Assembly: GCA_026874595.1 (NCBI GenBank)
Contig: CM049310.1
Span: 25,221,058 to 25,285,057, forward strand
DNA from: Sipunculus nudus
Taxonomy: Eukaryota > Annelida > Sipuncula > Golfingiida > Sipunculidae
DNA length: 64,000 bases
Reading direction: 5' to 3'
In this document: one piece after another, positions 35,798 through 64,000 of the stretch
Numbering within the stretch: position 1 is the stretch's first letter
Layout: the number at the start of each line of letters is the position of its first letter
The notes under the pieces: generated by a model
Database searches by the model: none
Seen by the model: the letters and a program-made list of their open reading frames with translations, nothing else
Told to the model about the DNA's origin: nothing
Program-made: the position numbers and the translations under genes

Positions 35798-37970
35798 AGC
35801 ATCAAAGTATTTGAATAGCTTCCCCGAAGAAGAGATAAACATACATTGTTTCTAGACAGTATAAATAGGTAGCTCTCATTTATCACCATAAAATAAGTGT
35901 GTGTTGGATCAACAGGTCAGATAAATTAAGAGTCCTCTTCGTAGATAATCGTATTTGAAAAAAATCAAAATTCACTTTATAAACTACACCTTATGTCAAA
36001 TAAAGGTCTCTCTTTTTAATTACTCTGTCTCGCAATAAAGTACCAAAATTCAACGAATTATTATTTGAGCCAGAAAGTGACGAAAATTGCTGTCAGTAGA
36101 AAAGGTATGAACACATGTTAATTTATGACTGAGGATGTTTGTTTAAGAATGAGGCTTGAACTATGTTAGTCGATTATCAGTACATTTTATACCCATAAAT
36201 CTCAATTTTCAGGAATGGCATCATATCTTATTCTATAAGATTGTGTGCCCATCTATCTTTGATAGCGTTTCCAGTTGATTGGGTTATTGGATTTGCTAGG
36301 AAATTTTTTGTGCTTATTGGTCAGGGGGTCCTTTCGTCGATAACAAGGCTTATTATTGCCGAGTTCTTGAGTCATTGTAGCACACTGATGGCGGAAACTC
36401 GCCAATACGTTTGATTGGATCTTTCCGGAGGTAAGCTATCCTAAAATCTAAACCCTTAAACTAGAACTTTCCTTCAAAACTTTTTCAGTGTAACAGCTCA
36501 ACAGACTTCGATTCCAGGTACATATATGTTAATATTAGAAATAACAAATGCCTGTGTTCCCACAAATCTGACTGATAGTAATTCAGACAAACTGAAAAAA
36601 AACAGTGTCTTGCCGTACTTAAACAACATCCTTGTACCACTCTCAGCGAGTGTGTGGTCTTGATGTAACCCTGTTAAAAGTCAGTTATCTTTGGTTCAAC
36701 ACTTATTATGCCCGAGGTTACTATTTTTTCTGGCTTCACTTAATCTAATGTTCGAATAACTCGGGGGATGCTCGCCGACTGTTCGTGTCTGAGTCAGTAG
36801 CTATATATTATATTTTATTTCACTCCTACGGTTATCATGACTGTCTTGATTGCCTTAGTTCCATAACACAATGAACGTCTGCATGCGTTTACAGTATTTT
36901 GTTTATAGCATACAGGAGCAAGGACCATATTGCCGTCAGGGATTCAACCTCCGGTCACATCAGAACTGTGCCAGAAAAACTAACTCCCAAGCAGGTACGT
37001 GTATTTCAGAGCTACCAAGAGGCGTATGCATATATATTATCATCTGGCAGAAATTCATTTGCCTCCACATCAAATAGCTTACAAACAGTAAGGAGCAAAT
37101 ACATGCTTATATTTCCTTTGCATTGAAAACAGTCTGTGTCATCAACACTTCACACTCAGTGTAACAGTGTAACAGAAAAACCAAAGGGACAAGGAGTATA
37201 GGGATGATTTTGGATGTTTTTGTTGACTTAAAGTAAATCTTACGGACTATGTTATTGTTAGAGTTTCAGGCCTATTAAATAGTCAGAAACAATTTCATCC
37301 ATATTTACTTTTTGTTGCATTGACAATAATACACGTTTCCATTGTATACCGAATTATAATAGGCTGTTCTCCCATGCAATACACTATGTAAATAATATGA
37401 AAATCCTGAGATCAAGCGACTTTTATACACACACACACACATATATATATATATTATACATATAAATATATATGCAAATACATTTCATACTACTAGGCTT
37501 AAATATATATTAAATCCTATCCCATTAATAACACGATTTTTATTTTTGCCAATTTCTTATTTTGGTATTTTTTCATATCCTTCTTTGAAGCACGGCTTAG
37601 TTGAGAGTTTGCTTGATTCTAAACTAAACCGCACAAGATATGTTGTGATGGTAACACACCAGCGCAGCGGGTCATCCATGCTTGGTCAGCTCATGAACTT
37701 TAACCCGGATGCATTCTACTGGTTTGAGCCGCTGGACGCCGTATACCAGGCCATGTACGGCACTGCAGCAGGTTACAACGTTCCCTCTGATTTACAAAGC
37801 TATATCAACGGATCATACAGGTGAGTAAGGCCTATGAACTTAAAAGTCCGCTAAATATAATATAAAAACTCAAATATACACCACAGACTCACAACATGTT
37901 CGGAAAAAAGGAAAATATGTTTTATTTTTAATCTTTATTAAAATAATGTACACTGTTTCTAGACAGCATA

Positions 37971-38045
<75 letters not shown>

Positions 38046-39581
38046 GGCCCAGATTAGAATCTAGCCCAATTTAACCTGGGCCAGCCCAGATAAAAATTTT
38101 GAGTTTGACCGGCCCAGATCAAAATTCTAATCTGGGCCAGACCAGTTTTAAATTGGGCTAGCCCAGATTAAAATTTTGATCTGGGCCGGTCCAGATTAAA
38201 ATCCTGTAGTGAAGACTTCAGGATTTAAATCTGGTCTGGACTTATTTTAAACTGGGCCAGCTGATATCAGAATTTTTATCTGGGCCGGTCAGGTTAACAA
38301 TCCTGTGGTGGACATTTTAAACTGGACCAGCCAAGATCAGAATCCTAATCTACTCCTAGGCTGGCTTCAATTACACTATATTTACCTAGCTATAGCTTTT
38401 AATCAATTCAAAGAATTTGTAAAACATTGTAAGTCAATGATAATTAATATTTTATGAATTTATTTCATATTCTATGAAATATCATTGGTTGGACTCCTGT
38501 CATATTTATTTTGTTATTTTACCTCTTAATCTTACCTCTTTGAAATATAATTATAAAAATTAAAATAATCATGTTAAACATTGGTATTTTACAACTAAAA
38601 ACTGCAAATATAGCTTGCAGAACATGTGCATTAATTCAACAAACTTTAACAAAATTTGTAAATTCAAGACTTGTAAATTCAAAATTTTATTTGTTATTTA
38701 AAGTTATTTATCATTTATCATAAGTCAGGGTTTTTGGTCTGTGATCCCCCCTCCCCCCCCCCCCCCCCCCCCCCGGTCACCTATTAAAAAATTTGTACAT
38801 ATTGTAACATTGGACCAAGAATTATAACATACTACACATTATGGAAAGAAGGCCCTGAAACATCTATTACGATACCTAAATTTAAGTCATTGAAATTAGG
38901 TGACTGAAATTTAGCAAACAAGAAAATATATATCTAGTGTACATAAATTAGGTTGATATTTGCTAATTTGTGTGAATTATTAACAAGATCATAATGTAAT
39001 TAGATAGAACAGTGGGAACAAAATTAACCAACTCAGCATTTTAACTATTGAAGGTAGAGGTGAAGTTCAAATGTGAACTTGCATGCCTGAAGAATAGATG
39101 AAACCAGAGAAGCACATTACATTTGTTCATTAGCTTTTTCCTCACTAAAATATTTTAAATGATCTTGTTCATTATGTGTTTTGTGCCCTACAAAATGATG
39201 TATCTGGAATATGTAAACGTTTACTGTATTATCTGATTTAAGATGATAAAAATCAAGCTAGCCTTAGATATGATTAAAATTTTGAACTGGGCTGGCCCAG
39301 TTTAAAATCAGTCCATCACAGGGTTGTAAACTTAACTAGCCCAGATCAAAATTCTAATCTCGGCTGGCCAGGTTTAAAATCAGTCCAGACCAGATTTAAA
39401 TCCTGAAGTCTTCACCACAGGATTTTAATCTGGACCGGCCCAGATCAAAATTTTAATCTGGGCTGGCCCAGTTTAAAACTGGTCTGGCCCAGATTAGAAT
39501 TTTGATCTGGGCCGGTCCAAATCAAAATTTTGATCCAGGCTGGCCCAGTTTTAAATTGGGCCAGATTCTAATCTGGGCCTC

Positions 39582-39642
<61 letters not shown>

Positions 39643-40658
39643 CATTACTGTACTGTGGAAATATACTGCCATCAGGTATATATTATAAAGAGTTGACAAT
39701 ATGCATAAATTTCAGGAGCTTGCCAAGAGAAGAGGAAGAATTGCTCATTGAAATGATGTACAACATATTAACCTGTCGGTTTGAGAAACTGCCAACCGAA
39801 CTTCTTGCCCATAAGTTTTTACCAATATTTAGATCTGATCAGGCGAAAATGATACCTTACATAGACTGTGTAGGTAAAATACAAGTACACTGTGAAGGCA
39901 TCATTAAAAATGTGTGTGGGTTCTCTATCAGCAAGTCTAAAAATTTAGCCGTCTGCAGAGACAATCTGTTCATAAAATCTAACGTAAATCAAAGTGGATT
40001 TTATGTTGAAACCGCAGGCAAATCATCGAGAAATATGTTGCCAAAATACAAATCAGCATTTAACAGGTATCGTCAGTGTGCTAACGAAAAACGCGAGAAA
40101 ATATTTAAATGTGTTGCCCTTGGAGAAGAACTGTGTAAGAAGTCTCCTGTAAGAGCTATCAAGGTTGTCCGATCTCCATTTGCAACAGCTGAGCGTCTGC
40201 GTGAGTTGTTACCCAGCCTCGTTCTGGTATACAACATGCGACATCCGGTTGCCATTGCTTCTTCCAGGAGTAGAACGGCTGGTGGCGAGAGTTATATGTC
40301 TGCATATGCGGGGAAAGACGTATCAAAAGAAGCTAAATTAGTGTGCCAGATTATGTACAAGGACCTGAAAGCGTATATAAAAGCTAAAAAGGATTATCCG
40401 GATAAAGTCTTGTTATTTTCCTACGAGAAATATTCCAAGAATCCATATAAATCAGCAGAATATCTATACGGTTATCTGGGTTCACGGCCGCCTCAGTCCG
40501 TGAAAGACTGGTTACATAACACAACCGCTACATCATCCAAGGTGTCGGCAGCCTGGAAATTACGAGTACCAACCAGTACATACCTACAATACAGATCTGA
40601 TTGCCGAGACCTGGTGAACGAATTCTCTCAGTTTATCTATTGGGATGATGGATATTAA
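35636..40658 (+). CDS. Carbohydrate 6-O-sulfotransferase-like protein
   Basis: Four exons with matching phases: 35636-35735, 36909-36994, 37591-37820, 39716-40658; 452 residues. The ATG in cggccATG starts a short basic tail and a hydrophobic segment (about residues 13-33, KTLLFTLLVLGVCFSLKIIV), the signal anchor of a Golgi type II membrane protein. The sulfotransferase domain has the 5'-phosphosulfate-binding loop THQRSGSSMLGQL (84-96), then FYWFEPLDAVY, and the 3'-phosphate-binding block VYNMRHPVAIASSRS with Arg314 and following serines. FSYEKYSKNPYKSAEYLYGYLG and a C-terminal AAWKLRV are also typical of the Gal/GalNAc/GlcNAc 6-O-sulfotransferase (CHST1/2/3-like) family, which move sulfate from PAPS to glycans. 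The canonical RDPR of the 3' site is MRHP here, so the branch is divergent and the acceptor sugar cannot be predicted. Intron 3 holds a foldback element; a Helitron sits 127 bp after the stop. Confidence 0.9.
35754..35795. repeat. TA microsatellite in sulfotransferase intron 1
   Basis: About 21 TA units, 20 bp after the donor of exon 1. Confidence 0.9.
37976..38041. repeat. TA microsatellite left of foldback element
   Basis: About 33 TA units directly before the left arm. Confidence 0.95.
38045..39580. mobile_element. Foldback element with about 280-bp inverted ends
   Basis: The left end aggcccagattagaatct and right end attctaatctgggcct are exact inverses, and the two arms stay near-identical in inverted orientation for about 280 bp (38045-38340 and 39270-39580). 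Each arm is built from repeated motifs such as ctgggccggtccagattaaa and ggcccagatcaaaattctaa. The 900-bp centre is AT-rich and includes a C run at about 38747-38774. It encodes no protein. TA microsatellites flank both sides (about 37976-38041 and 39584-39640). It sits in intron 3 of the sulfotransferase gene; a transcript could form a very long hairpin. Confidence 0.85.
39584..39640. repeat. TA microsatellite right of foldback element
   Basis: About 28 TA units directly after the right arm, about 75 bp before exon 4 of the sulfotransferase. Confidence 0.95.
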
Positions 40659-40705
40659 TCACAATTAACTCACTGTATCAATTGTAATGTTTGATTTTGA
40701 CCGTA

Positions 40706-40711
40706 ATTAAA
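40706..40711 (+). promoter_or_regulatory. Possible poly(A) signal ATTAAA
   Basis: Variant hexamer 48 bases after the sulfotransferase stop and before the Helitron at 40785. No AATAAA is seen in this gap, so this may be the poly(A) signal. Confidence 0.35.
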
Positions 40712-40784
40712 ATTATTATCGGGATCATTGATTTTAAGATAAAATTGTGTATTGCCTATATATCTTTAAAATGAGATTATTGTA

Positions 40785-41687
40785 TCCGCCAAAACAGAGT
40801 TTTGCGGATACTATGTTTTCAGCTGCACGCCGCCGCCGCCGCCGCCGCGTAGGTGTCCGGAGAACTCCTCCGTAACCGCTGGGCGGAATTTTACGAAACC
40901 CTGGATTATGTTCGGGTCACATGTGAACTGCTGCGCCCCGATTTTGTTTTGACCTCTGACCTTTCCTCTGCGCTCTGCGTCCGTTTGTGCGTCTGTTTCC
41001 ACACATAAACCCACATATCTCGGGAACCGTTTGACCGATCAGGAAAATTTTTTGCACAAATGTAGCCCTTGGAGAGCTTTATAACATACACAAAAAATGA
41101 TGGCGCCACCTGCAACCATGTTTGCACAGTGTCCATCTGTTCGTCTGCCTTGGGTTAAAATCACTCATATCTCTGCAGTGACTTGACTAATTCACCTGAA
41201 ATTCGGCATGCTTATACATCCTGGATAGCTTTTCTGATTTTATGATAGGTGGCGCCACCTGCATTCACGTTTACGCTGCAGACATCCAAGCTCATATCTC
41301 GGGAACCGTTTGACCGATTGGGCCAAAATTTTGAATGTGTATAGTTCTCACATAGCTCTTTATCATACGCAAAACTGGTGGCCTCACCTACAACCATTTT
41401 TGCTCAGCGTCCAGCTGTTTGTCGGCCACGGGCTAAAATCACTCATATACATGTAGTGGTTTGACTTATCTGCCTTAAATTTTGCATATGTATACAACTT
41501 GGACGGCTTTCTGGATTTTGTGGTGGGGGGGGGGGGGGGCAACCTACATACACCATTTGGCTGCAGACATCCATGCTAATATGCAACACTCTATTTCCCC
41601 TTGCCACTCAATCCATGCCTCACTTCACCTGTTCCACTCTGATTTAGGCGGATACACGTAGTCGCTTGTCGACTACCCGTATTCTAG
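40785..41687 (+). mobile_element. Helitron-like element, family A copy 2
   Basis: 903 bp, apparently complete. It begins TC after an A, inside the inverted repeat TATCCGC (40783-40789) and GCGGATA (40804-40810). The core has repeated segments with ggtggcgccacctgc, catatctctgcagtg and ttgaccgattgggcc. The 3' end has a hairpin GTAGTC (41658-41663) and GACTAC (41671-41676), then CTAG (41684-41687) followed by T. These are Helitron-type ends with A/T target. A ccgccgccg run at about 40829-40848 and a G run near 41525-41539 are inside. Non-coding. Confidence 0.85.
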
Positions 41688-42389
41688 TTCAATAAATAAT
41701 TTATGTGATTCTTAAATGTGACAGAACTAAAGAGATAATTATCCATGCAGCTCAAATAATGAAGGTTTGAAGAGAAGAGGAAGATTATTTCCACATGAGG
41801 TTACAAAACAAAATATCATGGCTAAATCATTAAAACGAGACAAGATGACCCCCGCATTATGTTTGAGATCTGATCACATTACGTAATAAGCTATTCGAGA
41901 GAAGTGCTGTAAAAATCTTGATAGTATATAAACACATCGAAAAAGTCGCCACAGGATATTTTTATCATAAAATTATAAAATATATATTTTGAAGATAGAT
42001 GTTCTAGTGTTTTAGGTATTACACTGTTAAGTACTCAGTATGCTAAATTTTAATATTTACTTTTAATATTCATTTCTGTACATATAATATGCATGTAAAT
42101 GTGTATGTTGAATTTTAATATTTACTTTTAATATTAATATATATGTGTGTGTCGATATATATATTATTTATATACAATCTTAAGGGATTTTATATTTCCA
42201 AATTATCAAAAGAAGTATAATTACTCTCTATATTGTGTTTAACATCTGTATGGGATAAAACAAGAAGACATTCAGCGGTAAGTTTGCAACAGTAAAACTA
42301 TTATAGCGTGTTATTAATAACCCCTCCATACACAGTTACAGGTATCGAATCTATTCTATCTGCATGAAGTACGGGACGCTGTTTAAAAA
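41688..42389. other. Spacer, no recognised gene
   Basis: AT-rich. A 40-bp phrase, attttaatatttacttttaa, is repeated near 42047 and 42111. Confidence 0.45.
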
Positions 42390-44950
42390 TATTGAAACAA
42401 GTCGGAGATAAGGGTTCGTTCATCTTATCCTTAGATTTAAATACAATGTTTTCCGACGAACTTCAAAACAATTCAGTACAGCCACTAGTATCTCCTCTGT
42501 TAAAACCATTGTCTCTGGTCCTCAAAGTAGATATACTTCCTTCTGATGTAGCTGTTACTAGGAAGAAACTATACACATTACCGGGCGCTACATGTATACT
42601 AAGTATATATAAGCATGGGTTAACGGTGATTTCAAAAGTGTTTGTGTAATGTCATATAAATAACTTAGATAAGAAGACTCGTGAACTCCAAAGGATGACC
42701 TCTCGACCCCTGTTTTATGATTATTTATGGCCACTTTGCACCTGAACCAATAATGATAAAGTCGGACGTTGAAGCGCTCTCATCAAAGAGATTAAACAGC
42801 ACCCCTTTTAAAAATTAAGCCAGTTACTAACGTGTCATGACACCTTGGACTACTTAGAATGGAACTTATGATATCAGTTTTGGAGACATACAAATTTCCA
42901 TCTACATTTATAAATTGGATTCACATTTTATATAATATTATTGAAAGCTGCACAATAAATAATGGGGTTATATCTGGATATTTTAAAGTTAAAATAGGGG
43001 TTCGGCAAGGAGACCCTTTGTCCTCATATTTATTTGTTTTAGCTGCTGAAGTAATGTCAGAATACAAAAGAGTTCAGAAAGATAAAAGGATTAGAAGTTT
43101 CAGGATATCATTTTAAGTTACTTGAGTATGCAGATGATAAGGTAGGAATTATAAAAGATAAAAAGTCAGCTAAATATCCTTGAGATCATTAAATTTTGGT
43201 ACTTTTAAAGTTTAAAAATTAATTATGAAAATTGTGAAGGTATGCGGATTGGTCAGTATAAGAATAATAAGCAGAAACCATAAGAAATAAGATGGCCTAA
43301 TAATCAAATACAATTTTTGGGAGTTTACATTTCATATGATAAAAAAGAATCACAGGATTTAATTTTTTCCTCTTAGAAGAAATCAGTTCAAGATACATTG
43401 AAAATATAGATTCAGAGAGGACTGACATTGTTAGGAAAAATAATTTTTTTTTCCAAGTGTTATTATTATATTTTTAGCTCATCAGTACCAGTAGATTTTT
43501 GTAAAAAAAAAGTTGAACTTTTTCAGATTTATGTGGAATGGAGGCGGAGAGAGAATTAAGAGAGTAAATTGGCAAAGGAAGTGGAAAATGATGGTCTAAG
43601 TGCTCCACAAAAAATCAATAATTTATACATGTAGCCTTGATTAAAGATACAAAAACAGTAGGAGAAAGCCCATGGAAGGTGTTGTTTATACACTTTTACA
43701 GATACTTTGTTCAGATGTAGAGTTGCTGTTTAAGAGAAATATAGAAATAAAAGATATAAAATTATTTAATATTCCAAGATTTCTACAAAAAAAATCATGA
43801 AAGCTATATAATATTACAAACAATACTTTGAAAACGTTCAAGCTAAACAGCAAATTATCTGGAATAATAAATTATTAAAAATAGACGTTTTGACGTATTG
43901 GAAACAGTTGTCAGATGCAGGAATTAACACAGGGATAGATTTGTTTGACAGCATGAGCAATATTAAGCCTTTTGCATTTTGGATTGGAAAAGATATTTCA
44001 GAAATACATTTTTTTAATGGTATGCCCTTGTGTCTATGTTTAGAAATCTCAAGCTGCAAAATTAAAAATTGCATAGAGCCCTTTTCCTTTACATTTTATA
44101 ACGGGGGGAGATACTGATATCTGATACATCTTTGAAAGTAATATGTCAGTGCTTTGTTGGTACTATATTACGAAAATAGCCATACATTCCAAAAATAAGA
44201 AGTTACACGACAGGTGTAGAGAAAGATTACAAGGAATATATATGCTTTCTTTTAAAATATGTTTGGATACGAAATCTAGAGTGTTTCAATATAAATTACT
44301 CAATAATTGTTTAGTTAATAACTGTGGGATATGTAACTGGAATATTAAAGAATCTGATTCATGTACTTATGAAAGAGAGCCAGAACAATAAATGTACTTG
44401 TTTTGGTCTGGTTATAAGGTTAGAAAACTATTGTCAGATATGGAAAGGGGTGTAAACAAAAAGGTTATAATACTTATATAAATATTTCTACAGTCGTGTA
44501 TATGGTGCTCCATAGGCACCTGTGGTAGGTAATTTAATTTTGTTAGTGGTGAAACAATATATAAACAGAGCTAGAAATGGTCAAGAAGGTCCATCTTTTA
44601 ATATAAAGTATGTCAGGAAATCTGGAAATATGCCAAAATAGAATTTATGGTGGCATTAAAAATAACTTAGTAACTAAATTTCATAGTAGTTTGGGATTTT
44701 TTTTACGGGACAGATATAAGAAACTATAAGTATACGGATTATTAGAGGATTTACTTAGAGCATACTGATTGTATAAGTATTTACTGGTTTTATATCAGAT
44801 ATTTTATTTAAGGAATATATGTAACACCATATGGAATTGGTTAGCACAACTAATATTTGTGAGACAGTGGTTGTACATGTGGAAAGGATATCGAATTGTC
44901 TTGGAAACTATGACCATTGTTGCCTGTATGTTTTGTGTTTGCAATAAATA
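42390..44950 (+). pseudogene. L1/Tx1-type LINE ORF2 remnant
   Basis: The plus strand in shifting frames gives DYLEWNLMISVLETYKFP and GVRQGDPLSSYLFVLAAEVM (42859-43116, reverse transcriptase blocks), then YADD at about 43127-43138, and near 44314-44420 a CGICNW...ESDSC segment followed by LFWSGYKV, the C-terminal region of L1/Tx1-like ORF2. It ends near a gcaataaataaaaac tail at 44941-44956. Many stops and shifts show it is dead. Short open frames in this stretch are parts of it. Confidence 0.8.
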
Positions 44951-45394
44951 AAAACAAAATAGAAATAACAGTAACACACGCTGGATATGAGATGAAAGGA
45001 CACATTATCTCGACGACATATCGTATGCCCTTAACTTTGTGATACTGCTACATGATGGGGCAGACCGTCGAAAGCCTTGCTCAGGTCCATTAATATGGCC
45101 CCAGCCTTATGTCGGTCTTCGAGTCTCCAGTCGTCCACTAATCGTAACGACACATATTGGCAGCCCTACCTCTTGATATATGCTGACATCCTTGGGTCTA
45201 TAATATGTGGTCCAAGAGTGAAAGTAGAATACTTTCAGGAATGTAGGATAAGGACATCAGACTATTAACGGGTCTTTGATTCGCCATGACCAGATTGTCA
45301 TCCTAAATTTATTTAGCTAGAGGTGCTACCTCTGCTAATTTTACATAATCGGGAAAAACACACTTTATATTCAATGCAATGATTAAATATGACA

Positions 45395-45662
45395 ATACCC
45401 CCGGACCATCGCTGCAAGAATCCGGACCACCCCTTCAAGATCCCGGATTATCCCTGCAATAATCTGGACTATCCCTGCAAGACTCCGGACCATCCCTGCA
45501 ATAGCCCGGACTATCCCTGCAATAACCCGGACTATTCCTGCAAGACCCCGGGCCATCCTTGCAATAACCCTGACTATCCCTGTAATTAAAGGGACTATAC
45601 ATGTCCCTGCAATAACCGAGACTATTCCTGCAAGACCCCGGACTATCCCTGCAAGAACCTGT
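45395..45662 (+). repeat. 21-bp minisatellite, heptapeptide-coding
   Basis: About 12 units of a 21-bp repeat around ccggactatccctgcaataa. Since 21 is a multiple of three, both strands stay open: the plus frame 45389-45589 reads PDYPCNN-like heptads, the minus frame 45673-45383 reads IVRVIAG-like heptads. A short interruption lies near 45584-45602. No start, signal peptide or neighbouring exon supports translation. Confidence 0.85.
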
Positions 45663-63149
<17,487 letters not shown>

Positions 63150-64000
63150 GTAGGTTGAGAAATTTTTCACTCTCATAAGCAATGATAAATTTATTCTTAA
63201 ATTTGAATATATTTTTAGTTTCCTATTCATTCTCCAAATGTGTATGATCAGAACATCAATTTTTTTATCCAAAAATAAATTCATAATATATGCATAATAA
63301 ACTGAATATTATATGCATAGCAAATTGATTGGAATAAAATGGCCCCCATGGTCTAAGGTAGAGCACAGGGCCCAAAGCCAGGAGATGGATCGGTGACATT
63401 TTTCATGGTTCCCAACCCTGGATCAGGTACAGCAGGCCAGATGGAAAGGTTTTGGTCATGTATTTCTAAAAATCAAGTGGATCTTTCGGGGGTTCCTTGG
63501 TGGTAAGACCCATCTATGAAGTTGATCAGGTGTCTGGGTGACACCAGGATATAGAGTGAGTTACACGGTGTGCCTCCACCCTGTCATATAGTCCCAAACT
63601 GAAATGGAATTCTACAGATGTAAATACTTAGTTTAAGAATTCAAATATTTAGCAGTTAAAAAGATGGAAGGCAGTTACCTCCACCAAAAGAAAGAAATTG
63701 TTGTTTGAAGAGTACATGATGAATATTATTAGACAATGCCAGCTATTAGATGAAGCAGCCCGGATTTACAACCAATCATGACTGTGATATTCAAGCACTC
63801 TTTATGTGTGCATTAAATCCTGTAATGTCATGTAGAGCTGGAATCAACATGCATAGCAGATTTCATCAGTGCAAATGGTCTTGTTTGTAACATAGCAATG
63901 GAAGTTAATAAATGTGGGGCCGTTTTGAGTAAACTGTTCTCGCCACCACAGTTCATATAATTATCATTGGTATGGTGATCATTTCTAACCATCATATAAA
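63150..64000 (+). other. TRAM1 intron 9 with a possible SINE
   Basis: No further TRAM1 exon is seen before the right edge. At about 63340-63440, ccatggtctaaggtagagca and ggttcccaaccctgg resemble worn A and B boxes of a tRNA-derived SINE; this is weak. Confidence 0.4.

Noticed and set aside
40829-40848. GC-rich ccg run as a CpG island
   Set aside because: It is a trinucleotide run within the Helitron-like element, not near a gene start.

Overview
This is animal nuclear DNA: AT-rich, sparsely coding, with canonical GT-AG introns, long introns, and many microsatellites and non-autonomous transposons. The repeats are Helitron-like elements with tandem cores, hAT-like elements, MITE-like elements at TA targets and decayed LINEs. 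This style, together with the gene families present, suggests a lophotrochozoan, most likely a bivalve or other mollusc. That assignment is inference; no species-diagnostic gene is present.

Four genes can be supported, plus one broken gene. (1) 3551-4183, minus: two exons of a damaged paralogue of gene 2, with an in-frame TGA. (2) 8825-15358, plus: a four-exon gene for a secreted 315-residue protein with a PAN/apple domain and hemopexin-like repeats; its third intron is filled by a 2.95 kb Helitron-like element. (3) 26090-28297, minus: a single-exon glycoside hydrolase family 3 enzyme of the beta-xylosidase type, with a signal peptide. (4) 35636-40658, plus: a four-exon carbohydrate 6-O-sulfotransferase-like type II membrane protein of 452 residues; its third intron holds a foldback element with very long inverted ends. 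(5) 47269 to beyond 63149, plus: the first nine coding exons of TRAM1, the ER translocon-associated membrane protein; the gene runs off the right edge.

Between the genes lie repeats: three copies of one Helitron-like family (2113, 40785, 50868), a tRNA-derived SINE split by a 1.4 kb inverted-repeat element (31084-32745), a candidate solo LTR (21711-22384), LINE remnants (19587, 23395, 42390), a hAT-like insertion with a perfect 8-bp target duplication (48495-49881), and several tandem arrays.

The genes do not form a pathway. TRAM1 acts at the ER translocon, the sulfotransferase probably in the Golgi, and GH3 and the PAN-hemopexin protein are probably secreted. The most unusual observations are the divergent PAN-hemopexin paralogue pair with one broken copy, the tandem copying of the TRAM1 exon 4 splice donor (seven intact donors in a row), the intronless GH3 gene, and the nested or foldback transposons. 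Gene models were built by reading splice sites and phases by eye; no RNA evidence or database search was available.
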